49,520 nucleotides of DNA from Flavobacterium glaciei (GCF_003350545.1 NZ_QQBA01000018.1:1-49520), one strand, 5' to 3'; positions 26,877-38,237 are shown, counted from the first letter of the stretch. Notes: a model not told the origin generated them from the letters alone. Made by a program: numbers and translations.

Positions 26877-29624
26877 TTGACATGTCAAAAAACAGGCCAA
26901 AATTTTACAAAAATAGCATTTAAACCTTTGCATACAAACTTATTTAATATCGTTTTATTATCAATTTTCCTATCCTTAGGTTCTGGTAAATTATATTCTC
27001 AAGATATAACAAAAAAAAAGACTACTGTACCTGCTAACAATCAAACAGATAGAACTAAACCAAGCATAAATACGACTAAAACTTCAGTTTTAACGGTTGA
27101 AAAAGAAACTGATACCATTAAAATGGACAGTATCAAACCTAAAAAAGCATTTCTTGACGGTAAAGTAAAATACAAAGCAGATAATTATGCTAAAATTGAC
27201 CAGAAGAAAAAAATCATTATACTTTACGACAAAGCAGAATTATACTATCAGGACGTTGAATTAAAGTCTGGTATTATCGTGATGGATTATGAAAAAAATG
27301 AAGTGTATGCCGGACGGATTAAGGATTCGACAGGTACTTACACGCAATATCCAAATTTTAAGCAAGGAACAAATGTAATTGAACCCGATTCTATTCGTTT
27401 TAATTTTAAAACAAAAAAAGCTTTGATTTGGAATTCAAGATCCGATCAAGGAGAATTTAAAATAAAAGCAGCTATCACCAAAAAAGAAAATGATTCAGTT
27501 TATTTTTTAAAAGGAGCTCGTTTTACCACTTCAAAAGATGTAGACAATCCTGAATATTATTTTCAAACAAATAAAGTAAAATTTATTCCTGGCAAAAAAG
27601 TGGTAACCGGTTTGACTAATATGGTGATTGCAAATGTGCCAACACCAATAGCGCTGCCATTTGCTTTTTTCCCTATGAGTAAAGAAACAAGTATTTCAGG
27701 TTTGATTTTACCAAGCTATAACGATTCTAATAACAGAGGTTTTTCTCTTCAAAATTTAGGATATTATTTTGCGCTGAGCGATAATTATGATTTGACCGTT
27801 TTAGGAGATTATTATACTAATGGAAGTTATGGATTGCGTTTTGAAACTAGTTATGCAAAACGATACAATTACAGAGGAAATCTGAACGTGAGATTTGAAA
27901 ATTTAATAACTAGTGAAAGAGGTTATCCAGATTATTTGAAACAAAATATTTATAACATCCAATGGTCTCATTCTAAAGACTCTAAATCAAATCCTAATTC
28001 CAGTTTTTCTGCATCTGTGAATCTTGGAAGCAGCAAATATTTCCAGCAATCCATTAATCAAATTAACATTGGTTCCAATCTTAATAATACATTAAGCTCA
28101 TCTATTTCGTATTCAAAAACATTTACTTCGGTGCCACAGGTAAGAATGTCACTTACAGCAACACATTCACAAAATACGCAAACTGAAGAAATCAATATGA
28201 CTTTGCCAACTTTACAGTTAAGTGTGGACCGTATTTATCCATTTGTAGGTAAAGACGGAGTTAGAAAAGGTTTCTTAAAAAACATCAACTTACAATATAA
28301 TTTAAACGGAAGAAACAGTATCATTACCTCTGACTCATTATTTTTTAAACCGCAAATGTTTAGAGATGCAAAAGTTGGTTTTCAACATAGTATACCATTA
28401 AGTACCAATTTTAAATTATTCAAATATTTTAGTGCTTCATCATCCATGAACTATGAAGAAATATGGTACACAAAAACAATTGAAAGAAATTATGATGTTG
28501 ACCAAAGCAAAGTTGTTGATAAAACCATTAACGGATTTGATGCTTTTAGAACATACTCTTTTTCGTCCAGTTTAGGAACTACTATTTATGGAACTTTTAA
28601 TTTTGGTGATGACAAAAAAATAAAATCTATAAGACACGTCATGCGACCATCTGTTTCTTATGGTTACACACCTAGTTTCGAAAAATATTATGACACTTAT
28701 GCAGCTGATGCCAGCGGATCTATGATCAAACAATATTCACGATTTGAAAACGGAATTTATGGAGCTCCGGGTATAGGTAGCTCTAATACTTTGGGTTTTG
28801 ATTTGAGTAATACTTTTGAAGCCAAAGTAACCGATAAAGACTCCACAAAAGTAGAAGCCAAAAAGATAATGTTACTAAATAATTTAAACCTTTCCACCTC
28901 TTATAATCTGGATGCGGATGGTATAACTTCACTCGCATTTTCACCTATTAGAGTTAGCGGCGGAACAGCATTATTAGATAATAAAATGAATGTCAATTTT
29001 GGTGCTACATTAGATCCGTATGCCATTGATAATTCTGGAAACAGAATAAATGTTTTTAATATTGATAATGGTGGGAGTCTTTTTAGAATGACCAGTTCTA
29101 ATATGACAGTCAACTATTCTATTTCGAGTCAAGGAAAAGACAAAACAGATAAGGAGAAGAATAACCAGAGTCAAAGAAACGGTGGTCGTGAGGATGATTT
29201 ATTTGGTACAAATACAGATTTAGGTGACAGCCGAAGAAGTCAATTTGAAGAAGAGGAAGAGGAAGGCGAAGATGAAATTTCAGAATTTTTCAATTCAAAA
29301 CTACCTTGGGACATGACATTTGCATACTCACTAACTTACGGAAATAACAATAGAGAAAATAAAATAATTGGTAATTCAATAATGATTTCTGCTAATGCTG
29401 ATATCACACCAAAATGGAAAGCAGGAATATCTACTGGTTATGATTTTGTCCAAAATGGAGTTACTTTTACACAACTTCGATTTGAGAGAGATTTATTGAG
29501 CTGGAGAATGGATTTTAACTGGTCTCCTTTTGGTACTAATGCCAACTGGGGATTCTTCATCGGGATAAAATCTGGTGTTCTAAGTGACATTAAGTGGGAC
29601 AAAAGAAGTACCATAAACCGTTAA
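26877..29624 (+). CDS. lptD: LPS-assembly protein LptD
   Basis: This 915-aa protein is the outer-membrane LPS insertase. A signal-like segment (about residues 25-43) precedes a disordered Thr/Lys linker (45-80), an OstA/LptA-like beta-jellyroll (about 90-230, with VKYKADNYAKI and AELYYQDVEL) and the large barrel to the C-terminus. No ATG start is available: the frame opens at TTG 26877, with another TTG at 26928 that would give a cleaner signal peptide (MHTNLFNIVLL). An out-of-frame ATG reading frame (26882-26923) covers the region between the two starts. Residues near 780 form an acidic stretch (six Glu in a row), unusual within the barrel and probably a loop. It is divergent from the amidases and followed 39 bp later by ridA. 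Confidence 0.9.
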   Translation: MTCQKTGQNFTKIAFKPLHTNLFNIVLLSIFLSLGSGKLYSQDITKKKTTVPANNQTDRTKPSINTTKTSVLTVEKETDTIKMDSIKPKKAFLDGKVKYKADNYAKIDQKKKIIILYDKAELYYQDVELKSGIIVMDYEKNEVYAGRIKDSTGTYTQYPNFKQGTNVIEPDSIRFNFKTKKALIWNSRSDQGEFKIKAAITKKENDSVYFLKGARFTTSKDVDNPEYYFQTNKVKFIPGKKVVTGLTNMVIANVPTPIALPFAFFPMSKETSISGLILPSYNDSNNRGFSLQNLGYYFALSDNYDLTVLGDYYTNGSYGLRFETSYAKRYNYRGNLNVRFENLITSERGYPDYLKQNIYNIQWSHSKDSKSNPNSSFSASVNLGSSKYFQQSINQINIGSNLNNTLSSSISYSKTFTSVPQVRMSLTATHSQNTQTEEINMTLPTLQLSVDRIYPFVGKDGVRKGFLKNINLQYNLNGRNSIITSDSLFFKPQMFRDAKVGFQHSIPLSTNFKLFKYFSASSSMNYEEIWYTKTIERNYDVDQSKVVDKTINGFDAFRTYSFSSSLGTTIYGTFNFGDDKKIKSIRHVMRPSVSYGYTPSFEKYYDTYAADASGSMIKQYSRFENGIYGAPGIGSSNTLGFDLSNTFEAKVTDKDSTKVEAKKIMLLNNLNLSTSYNLDADGITSLAFSPIRVSGGTALLDNKMNVNFGATLDPYAIDNSGNRINVFNIDNGGSLFRMTSSNMTVNYSISSQGKDKTDKEKNNQSQRNGGREDDLFGTNTDLGDSRRSQFEEEEEEGEDEISEFFNSKLPWDMTFAYSLTYGNNNRENKIIGNSIMISANADITPKWKAGISTGYDFVQNGVTFTQLRFERDLLSWRMDFNWSPFGTNANWGFFIGIKSGVLSDIKWDKRSTINR

Positions 29625-29663
29625 TCAATTTTTATAAATTTTTAAAAAATATAAAACTGTTTT

Positions 29664-30044
29664 ATGAAAAAGATAATTTTTACAGAAAATGCTCCAGCAC
29701 CTATAGGACCATACAATCAAGCGGTTCTTAAAGGAAACACACTTTATACTTCAGGACAGATAGCAATTGATCCAAAAACAGGAGAATTAGTTACAACTAC
29801 TATTGAAGTAGAAACAGAACAAGTAATGCAAAACATGAAAGCTGTATTAGAAGCAGCTGGAATGACGTTTGACAATGTGGTTAAAACTACAATTTTTATC
29901 ATGGACATGAATGATTTTGCTAAAATAAATACTGTTTACGGTTCTTATTTTAATGAAACAACTGCTCCGGCGCGAGAAACAGTTCAAGTGGCTTGTTTGC
30001 CAAAAAATGTAAATGTTGAAATTTCAATGATTGCAATACTATAA
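29664..30044 (+). CDS. ridA: RidA family reactive intermediate deaminase
   Basis: This 126-aa protein of the RidA/YjgF/UK114 family hydrolyses reactive enamine/imine intermediates such as 2-aminoacrylate from PLP enzymes. Landmarks are AP.PIGPYNQAV near the start, SGQIAID (residues about 31-37), and ETVQVACLPKNVNVEISMIA at the C-terminus, which includes the Glu and the usual Arg (RETV). It is cytoplasmic and trimeric in the family. It is 39 bp downstream of lptD on the same strand and may share its transcript. A bidirectional terminator follows. Confidence 0.95.
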   Translation: MKKIIFTENAPAPIGPYNQAVLKGNTLYTSGQIAIDPKTGELVTTTIEVETEQVMQNMKAVLEAAGMTFDNVVKTTIFIMDMNDFAKINTVYGSYFNETTAPARETVQVACLPKNVNVEISMIAIL

Positions 30045-30092
30045 CAAGTGTTGTTCAATATTTAATACAAATAAAAGTTACTATTTATTCCA

Positions 30093-30143
30093 AAAAAAAT
30101 CACTACAAATTTACTTGCTTGAAGTAAATCGGTAGTGATTTGT
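30093..30143. terminator. Bidirectional hairpin terminator
   Basis: AATCACTAC and GTAGTGATT form the base, with ATTTACTT/AAGTAAAT as an upper stem interrupted by small mismatches. It lies between the convergent ridA and amino-sugar kinase genes. Confidence 0.7.
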
Positions 30144-30165
30144 AATTTAAAAATACTTTAAAATA

Positions 30166-31017
30166 CTATTTATTGGCAATGTGATATGCAATCAAACCAT
30201 CAATTGGTCTTCTTAAAACATTCCCTAATTGCAATTCGTATTTATCAAATGTTTCCTGTAATTCTTCTTTTAGATAAAAAGCAATAGAACCTACAAAATG
30301 AATAGGAACTTCCTTGCAATTATCATATTGTTTGATATAATTTTTTACAAATGATTTCATTCCTTTGAAAATAATTTTTCTACAGAATTCTGTTTCTTTA
30401 TGTTGAATTAAGAACTTTGCAAAAGTTGCCAAATACGCATTTGGATTTGGCTCTTTATACAATTTGCTTTTAATTGCATCTGGATCTAAATCGTATTCTT
30501 TTTCAAATTCTACTGCCAGTTCTTTTGGCATTTTATTGAAATAATACTTTCTGATTAATTCTTTTCCAAAAACATTACCACTACAATCATCCATAGCAAT
30601 ATAGCCTAGCGATTGAACTTTCTGGTGTAACTCTTTACCATCAAAATAACTACAGTTTGACCCTGTTCCTAAAATAGATACAATTGCTTTTTCTCCCTTT
30701 GGAGTTGTTGCGTAAACCGCAGCATAAGTATCCTCTTCAACAACAATAATTGCATTAGGAAAATAGTTTTGAAAAATTTGTGAAAGTGAAATTTTCATTT
30801 TATCAGTTCCACAACCTGCGCCATAAAAAAATAAATGAGTAGCCTCTTTTTTATTTTGTAAAATATCAAAACGGTCATTCAAACGTTCAATAATTTCATC
30901 TCCATCTAGAATTTCTGGATTTAACCCTAATGTTTGCGTGGTAAACAATACTTTACCGGCATCATCTATCGCAATCCAATCGGCTTTAGTAGAACCACTA
31001 TCAACTAATAATCTCAT
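30166..31017 (-). CDS. BadF/BadG-type N-acetylglucosamine kinase
   Basis: This 283-aa ASKHA-fold kinase has the phosphate-1 motif DSGSTKADW (residues 6-14), a second ATP motif SILGTGSNCSYFDG (about 114-127) and GSIAFYLKEEL. It belongs to the BcrAD/BadF family, many members of which phosphorylate N-acetylglucosamine or related amino sugars. In this window such an activity would feed recycled peptidoglycan sugars into metabolism, which fits the NagZ-like fusion at 17612-20608, but the substrate is inferred. The start is preceded by a short T-rich repeat of GGTTTTTTT type on the plus strand. The gene comes after the gapA terminator, so it is probably a separate unit. It is cytoplasmic. Confidence 0.85.
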   Translation of the reverse strand: MRLLVDSGSTKADWIAIDDAGKVLFTTQTLGLNPEILDGDEIIERLNDRFDILQNKKEATHLFFYGAGCGTDKMKISLSQIFQNYFPNAIIVVEEDTYAAVYATTPKGEKAIVSILGTGSNCSYFDGKELHQKVQSLGYIAMDDCSGNVFGKELIRKYYFNKMPKELAVEFEKEYDLDPDAIKSKLYKEPNPNAYLATFAKFLIQHKETEFCRKIIFKGMKSFVKNYIKQYDNCKEVPIHFVGSIAFYLKEELQETFDKYELQLGNVLRRPIDGLIAYHIANK

Positions 31018-31112
31018 TTTTTTTGGTTTTTTTGGTTTTTTGAATTTTGTTTTTCTTATTTAGAATGCGTTCAAAATAAAATTTGCACTCATAAAAAGTA
31101 AACAAAAAATAA

Positions 31113-31143
31113 AAATCCCGTTAAATATAATATAACGGGATTT
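31113..31143 (-). terminator. Intrinsic terminator after gapA
   Basis: AAATCCCGTTA and TAACGGGATTT form an 11-bp perfect stem. On the minus strand it is followed by TTTTTATTTTTT. It ends the pfkA-gapA unit. Confidence 0.85.
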
Positions 31144-31157
31144 GTAAATATAAAGAA

Positions 31158-32168
<1,011 letters not shown>

Positions 32169-32236
32169 TTAATTTTTTTGTTTATTTTTATTAACTCAAC
32201 CTAAAGTCTAATTTCCTCACTATAAACTTTAACAAC

Positions 32237-33223
32237 TTATGTAGACATAATGTCTGAAACTCTTAATAATTCTCTGTCAATCATTGTTTTTCCTTTGATT
32301 GCTTGTTCTAAAGGCGTCAACGCTACTTTATCATTTTGTAATCCAACCATAAAATTTGATTTACCTTCAATCAAAGATTCAACGGCTTTTACTCCTAATC
32401 TACTGGCAAGAACTCTGTCAAAACAAGAAGGAGAACCTCCACGCTGCATATGACCTAAAACCGAAACTCTAACATCATATTCTGGTAAATTAGCTTCAAC
32501 GTAATCTTTTAATTCAAATACATTCTTACCTATTTTATCACCCTCAGCTATAACAACTATACTAGATGATTTTCCTGAAGCTTTACTTTTTTGCAATGAT
32601 TCTAATAGTCTGTCTAAACCTAAATCCTCCTCTGGAATTAATATCTCTTCAGCTCCAGCACCAATACCAGCATTCAAAGCAATATGCCCAGCATCTCTAC
32701 CCATTACTTCTACAAAAAATAATCGGTTGTGTGAACTTGCAGTATCTCTAATTTTATCAATTACGTCCACTACAGTATTTAAAGCAGTATCATACCCTAA
32801 AGTATGACTCGTCCCAAAAATATCATTATCAATAGTTCCCGGAATTCCCATTACTGGAAAATTAAATTCAGTATTGAATAGTAAACCACCTGTAAAAGTA
32901 CCGTCACCACCTATAACTACTAGAGCATCAATTCCTGCTTTAGTTAGATTTTCGTGTGCTTTTTTTCTTCCCTCAGGAGTTTTAAATTCTAAAGACCGAG
33001 CTGATTTAAGAATCGTCCCTCCTTTATTTACAATGTTGTTTACACTTCGAGGTCCCATTTCTTTGAAGTCTCCTTCAATCATTCCTTGATATCCTCTATA
33101 AATCCCTATGCATTCTATATTATGATAAGCACATGTTCGAACAACTGATCGAATAGCTGCATTCATTCCTGGTGAGTCTCCTCCCGAAGTTAGAACACCA
33201 ACTTTTTTTATTGTTTTTGGCAT
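32237..33223 (-). CDS. pfkA: ATP-dependent 6-phosphofructokinase
   Basis: This 328-aa enzyme phosphorylates fructose-6-phosphate in glycolysis. Landmarks are TSGGDSPGMNA at the N-terminus, GGDG (105-108), GTIDNDI with the catalytic Asp, MGRDAGHIA and HMQRGGSPS. Gly at position 108 instead of Asp indicates ATP rather than pyrophosphate as phosphoryl donor. Length and start match bacterial PfkA. It is the first gene of the unit pfkA-gapA. A 383-bp gap separates it from tamB upstream. Confidence 0.96.
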   Translation of the reverse strand: MPKTIKKVGVLTSGGDSPGMNAAIRSVVRTCAYHNIECIGIYRGYQGMIEGDFKEMGPRSVNNIVNKGGTILKSARSLEFKTPEGRKKAHENLTKAGIDALVVIGGDGTFTGGLLFNTEFNFPVMGIPGTIDNDIFGTSHTLGYDTALNTVVDVIDKIRDTASSHNRLFFVEVMGRDAGHIALNAGIGAGAEEILIPEEDLGLDRLLESLQKSKASGKSSSIVVIAEGDKIGKNVFELKDYVEANLPEYDVRVSVLGHMQRGGSPSCFDRVLASRLGVKAVESLIEGKSNFMVGLQNDKVALTPLEQAIKGKTMIDRELLRVSDIMST

Positions 33224-33606
33224 TATTTAAGTATTAAAGTGTAAAATTAGCAAACATTCAGCACTTTTGAAGCTGTGTTTTCAATAAATTAGTAAACCGT
33301 TCCAAATTCAAACGTTTTCGTTGATAAGTTTTTGGAAAAGCTAATTTGAATGAGTTTAATTTAACAAAATTGAAAAATAATCGATTTTTATTTGATAATT
33401 AACAATTAGTTTGTTCATTTAAATGAAAATTAATAGAATATACTGCGTATTCATTATTGAGTTGCTAAAAGAGCGTTTTCTTCTTTTGCTTTAAAAAATA
33501 ATTATGAATGTATTAGGGTTTATCTACTGGCTTTTTTAATATCCAGCCAACACTATGTTACATACTTATCAAGAAATAGAAGTTTATGTAATCAAAAGTC
33601 TTATTA
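33224..33606. other. 383-bp gap between tamB and pfkA
   Basis: Very AT-rich, without a recognisable gene or RNA. It must hold the pfkA promoter, but I found no convincing TTG-N19/20-TAnnTTTG pair. No terminator-like hairpin after tamB is obvious. Confidence 0.5.
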
Positions 33607-36600
33607 TTAGTTTTCCTCTGGAAGTAAACCTTCGTAGTTTTTTTTGAACTTTTTAGGGACAGATTTATTTGATTTAGAAAAATTTATGTAATCAGGAGAC
33701 ATCTCTGAATCTTGATCCTCAGCATTAGACACGCTAGCACGGTCTATTTTTAGATTTTTAAAAATTTTATTGACTAACTCTTTAAAAGTATCAAAATCTA
33801 CCTCGTAAGAAACCCCTAAACCTTGTGTATATCCAATTCCTTGACCAATATAATTAATGTCATTTTCTTTATTAAAAAGACGCAAATTAAGTGTTCCATC
33901 TTCATTAACTCTATATAAAACTTCAACATCTCCAACTATTGCTGATTCATTAATCCCTCCAAAAGGGACACCTAGTTTACCATTGATAGTAATCCTCTCA
34001 TTTATTTTTGATGAAATAGTGGCTACAAATCGCCCGTCTGTTTCCTTGCCTATTCTTCTGTCTGCTCCAATGAAATTAAGACCAACTTTAAATTTTTCAT
34101 CATCTGATCGTATGATTCCACCTAGAATACTAGAGGCAGTCTCAAACAAACTTCCTGAAAAATCAGATTGACTCACTCCTTCTGGACTCAAAAAACCACC
34201 AGATGATAATAAATACAAGGCTTGTGTTTGTCTTACATCCTTATCATTTAACTTATATTGTATTTCTGATTTCAAAACATTACTCACTGTTGGGAATTCT
34301 ATATTAAAATCAGGTTCCGGACTAGTCAAATCGCCACGAATACCAATTACTACTTCAACAGGAACTTTATTATTAAATGATGAATTATCTAATAATACTG
34401 CAGGATTCGCTATAGTTTTGTATACCGCCTCAAGGTTCAATTGTGCTCTCATAGGATTTCCTTCCCAAGAAATAGACCCTCCTTTTTTAACTGCAAATTT
34501 CTTATCTATAAGTCCTCCATATTTAAAATTATAGGTTCCTTCATAAGCCTGGAAATCTCCCCACATATTAAATTTTCCTAAAGTATTTATTTTAAACAAT
34601 AAAGATCCAAAACCTTTTCCTTTCATTCCATGACCTGTATTTCGGTCTAAAATTACTTCTACTTCTGCATCTGGTGTAATATCTAAATCAAACTCTAATT
34701 CCAGTCCGTTATAATTTCTGATATTATCCGTAATTCCATTTTTTAGATTGTATTTTTCCTGAGCAGTTACAAAATGTAGAAAAACGTTGTCACTTACACT
34801 TTCTGCGTTATTAATTGGAATTTTTACAGCAGTACCTTTTTCAGATTTAGCCTCAACTTTTATAAACAAAGAATTTGTAGGTCCTTTTATAGTTGCAATA
34901 CCATCAATAAACGCAGTTCCATAATATGCTGCATCTTCACTGTCTTGCGTATCTAATGCTAACAGCCTTTTAGAACTTATAGCTAAATCTAATTTCCAAT
35001 CTGCAAAATTATTATGCTCAATACTTCCGTTCAATTTACCTACTGTTCCATATTTTGTATCATTAAGCGTGTTATTTCTAAACATAAATTTCTCATCAGT
35101 AAGATCAATAATGGTGTTATTGCTCAATGCGTAATCAACATTCAAATACGGAATGGTTATACCAGCATAGTCTAAAAATAAACGTCCATTAATATTTGGC
35201 TTTTTAAGATTTCCCTCAATCGTAGAATTCCCTGATATAGAACCTCTGATGTTTGATAAAACTTCACCGCCAAGCGAATTAAGAGCGGCAATGTTAAACT
35301 TTTCGAATTTTAGTCTTAAATCAAGAATGGTTTCTTTGTTTATAATTTCAAAGCTTCCATTAGCATTAAAAGATTCAAGATTTTCATTCTCTAAATTAGA
35401 ATTTATAGTGAACTTTTTAAGGCTTTCATCTCCTTTAATATCAAAATTCAGAGTGCCTAAATCTGTTTTATTTACATTCAAATTATCGATTACGATAGAA
35501 GCTGTTGGCTGATAAACATTAATATTTTGCTTAAAATTTACTTCACCATTTATATTTCCATGTGCAACAATCTTATTATTGGCAGGTGTAATTTGATTTA
35601 AATCAACATCTTTAAAACTCAATTTCAAATCCTTGACTATGGATCCTTTAAAAGCACCCATTAAAGAAATTGATTGGTTTTCGTGCGACAATATTATATT
35701 ATCAATATCGAAGTTTTGAAAGTTTTTATCAAAAACAATCTGATTATTTGGAGTTTCATCCTCATTCAAAAACCAAAGATAATCCTTAAATTTCACCTCT
35801 GATTTACTGATTCCTACTACATTATTATTATCCTTATTAATTGTATGATATAAATTCAGATTATAATAATCCTCTCCTTTTGACCCGCCTTTAAATTCAG
35901 AACGAAAGAATAACGTGTCTTTCATAGTCACATTAATCACACTAAAATCACGAATTTTATAATATTTAGTTTTTATACTATCTAATTCAATATAAGCATT
36001 ATAAAGTGGATTTTTATTATCTACTGAAACTCTAATATTATCAAATGTATTATCAGAAGCAATTATTTGCGGAGAATTAAAATTCAATTTAAACTCTTGA
36101 TTATCAGAACTTAAATTTCCTTTTACTATTGTATTAGAACCAATTGAGATATTAGGGTAAAAAATCTCTATAATTTTATTATAAATCGAAAAATTAAACT
36201 TAAGAAATTGCCCTTTCTTAACCTTATTAGGTTTAAAATTTGTGTAAAGACTACCAAGAGAATTTTTAACTAAATTTTCTAATTGATTGAATTCATATTT
36301 ACCTACAATTTCACCCTGAACAATATCTGGTGATTTTAGATTTATGGTTCTAATTCTATTTTGGTCAAAAGTTGAATTTATGGTGAAGTCATCAAAATTA
36401 TATGTGTCTTTTGCATTTTGATAAGACGTCTTATTGATGTACACATTTCCCTGAAAATTCTCAATGTTATTACCCGAAGCCTGAACCACAACATCACCTC
36501 TAAACACAGAAATAGAATCTTTAATCAATTTCAATTTATTCAAATCGGCATTTTCAACATTAATATGAAAATCGTACCGACTGTCTTTTTTACTTAAATC

Positions 36601-38040
36601 TAATAAGCCATCAAAATTCATACTCAAATTAGGGTCATTCACAGAAATTTGACCTTTGTAATAAGGACTTTTAAGTGTTCCATCGACAACAATATTGGTA
36701 TAATTATAATTTTTATACTCTATTTGACTAATATCACCCTTGATAGCAGTGTCTAGATATTTTTGTTTGAATCCCATTCCATCTACATCAATAATCAAAC
36801 TCACCCTGCCTAATTCTTTTTGATCCAATAAGGTACCAATGTCAAAATTTTCTAAAATCACATTACCAAAATAAGAAGCCTTATCTATGACATTAATATC
36901 TTGTATTTCTAAATTTGAAGTGACAATTCCTAATGCGGTAGTCATAGTAAAATCAGCTTCAACAGCAGTAGTAGAAACATTAGAAATACCAGAGGCAGTA
37001 AATCTTCCTAATTTCTTTAAAGAGGTAGGTAATTTATTCCCTAAAATATTGGGAAGTATTACAATTAAATCATCATAGCTAGACGTTAACTTGTTAAACT
37101 TAGCATACATCGAAAATTTTTGCCCTTTCTTAGCAAACAAATTTTTAAAATTGATATCACCATTAATTTGAGTTTTACGATCATCAACTAATTCTAAATT
37201 CTTAAATTTTAAATCATTAAGCGTCCCTTTTATACTTGCTTTAGTATAAAAATGTTGGTTCTTGCCTAACTCCTTATAAAAATAACGAATATCATTAGAA
37301 GCAATTGATGCTGCATCTAATTTGATATCAAATTGAACTTTGTCCGTAAAATTCGAGAAATCTTCGATTTTATATTTTAATATAACGTTCCCTTTCAATG
37401 TTGATTCCTTAGTCAACAAATCAAGATTTTCCAGTTTTATATTTTTTCTAGAATAACTCAACTTAGAGCTTAAATTTTTGACGTACAATCCGCGAAAGTC
37501 CAAAAATGACATTTTATTAATCATTGTGGTAACATCAGGACCATATATCTGAAAATCAGTTACAGAAGCATTCAGTTTTGTGAAATCAACGTCTTTAGGA
37601 TTTTCTCGGTTTAGGTCTGTTACAATAAAACGCCCATTGTGAATTTGCAATTTATTAGCTTTTAGTAAAAACTTTCTACTAGACGGTTTGTTGGATTCAA
37701 AGGCTTTAATGAATTTATCAAGATTAGATTCTTTATCATTTTTATAAGTTTTCAAATCTATAAGTAATCCGTGCAAATCTAAATCATCAAAGATTAAATC
37801 CCCATCGAGCATTTTTTTCCCTTCTAAAATAGTGGTTGAAATTCTATTGGCATAAATCAACGTATCTTTATAATGATCCCGAATTAATACTTTTTTAAAT
37901 TTTACTCCCCCAAAAACAGAAATGGCAACTTCATCAATATTAATATTAGTCCCAAAATCTTTGTTTATACTATTTGTAAAATATTGCGCAATTTTAGTTT
38001 GCACAAAAGGCATAGTAAGAGAAATACCGAGTACTAACAA
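33607..38040 (-). CDS. tamB: TamB family translocation/assembly module protein
   Basis: This 1477-aa, mostly beta-stranded protein matches the TamB/AsmA-like group, whose members span the periplasm as a long groove and help move lipids or outer-membrane proteins. The C-terminal domain (about residues 1020-1430), with GKLGVPFGG and GLGVSYEVDF-like strands, corresponds to the TamB/DUF490 domain. The only conventional start in the frame is TTG 38040, but that would remove most of the anchor: in-frame codons up to 38094 encode KKIRKIVFRSLLGLILLLL, a perfect signal-anchor. So the real start is probably the ATC or ATT near 38080-38094. The gene is divergent from tsaD. The strands are asparagine-, lysine- and isoleucine-rich. 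Confidence 0.9.
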   Translation of the reverse strand: MLVLGISLTMPFVQTKIAQYFTNSINKDFGTNINIDEVAISVFGGVKFKKVLIRDHYKDTLIYANRISTTILEGKKMLDGDLIFDDLDLHGLLIDLKTYKNDKESNLDKFIKAFESNKPSSRKFLLKANKLQIHNGRFIVTDLNRENPKDVDFTKLNASVTDFQIYGPDVTTMINKMSFLDFRGLYVKNLSSKLSYSRKNIKLENLDLLTKESTLKGNVILKYKIEDFSNFTDKVQFDIKLDAASIASNDIRYFYKELGKNQHFYTKASIKGTLNDLKFKNLELVDDRKTQINGDINFKNLFAKKGQKFSMYAKFNKLTSSYDDLIVILPNILGNKLPTSLKKLGRFTASGISNVSTTAVEADFTMTTALGIVTSNLEIQDINVIDKASYFGNVILENFDIGTLLDQKELGRVSLIIDVDGMGFKQKYLDTAIKGDISQIEYKNYNYTNIVVDGTLKSPYYKGQISVNDPNLSMNFDGLLDLSKKDSRYDFHINVENADLNKLKLIKDSISVFRGDVVVQASGNNIENFQGNVYINKTSYQNAKDTYNFDDFTINSTFDQNRIRTINLKSPDIVQGEIVGKYEFNQLENLVKNSLGSLYTNFKPNKVKKGQFLKFNFSIYNKIIEIFYPNISIGSNTIVKGNLSSDNQEFKLNFNSPQIIASDNTFDNIRVSVDNKNPLYNAYIELDSIKTKYYKIRDFSVINVTMKDTLFFRSEFKGGSKGEDYYNLNLYHTINKDNNNVVGISKSEVKFKDYLWFLNEDETPNNQIVFDKNFQNFDIDNIILSHENQSISLMGAFKGSIVKDLKLSFKDVDLNQITPANNKIVAHGNINGEVNFKQNINVYQPTASIVIDNLNVNKTDLGTLNFDIKGDESLKKFTINSNLENENLESFNANGSFEIINKETILDLRLKFEKFNIAALNSLGGEVLSNIRGSISGNSTIEGNLKKPNINGRLFLDYAGITIPYLNVDYALSNNTIIDLTDEKFMFRNNTLNDTKYGTVGKLNGSIEHNNFADWKLDLAISSKRLLALDTQDSEDAAYYGTAFIDGIATIKGPTNSLFIKVEAKSEKGTAVKIPINNAESVSDNVFLHFVTAQEKYNLKNGITDNIRNYNGLELEFDLDITPDAEVEVILDRNTGHGMKGKGFGSLLFKINTLGKFNMWGDFQAYEGTYNFKYGGLIDKKFAVKKGGSISWEGNPMRAQLNLEAVYKTIANPAVLLDNSSFNNKVPVEVVIGIRGDLTSPEPDFNIEFPTVSNVLKSEIQYKLNDKDVRQTQALYLLSSGGFLSPEGVSQSDFSGSLFETASSILGGIIRSDDEKFKVGLNFIGADRRIGKETDGRFVATISSKINERITINGKLGVPFGGINESAIVGDVEVLYRVNEDGTLNLRLFNKENDINYIGQGIGYTQGLGVSYEVDFDTFKELVNKIFKNLKIDRASVSNAEDQDSEMSPDYINFSKSNKSVPKKFKKNYEGLLPEEN

Positions 38041-38237
38041 AAGTAGGATTAGTCCAAGTAAAGAACGAAATACTATTTTTCTAATTTTTTTGATACTTAT
38101 TACTATTTAAATTTTCTAATATTTCATTTTGCCTATGGAAATGGAAGCACCTTAAATAAAAATTCTTTAATTTTGACTGCTACAAAATGATTTTTATAAT
38201 CGACTTGTCAAATGTAATTCAAAATTTGTGCCTTTTT

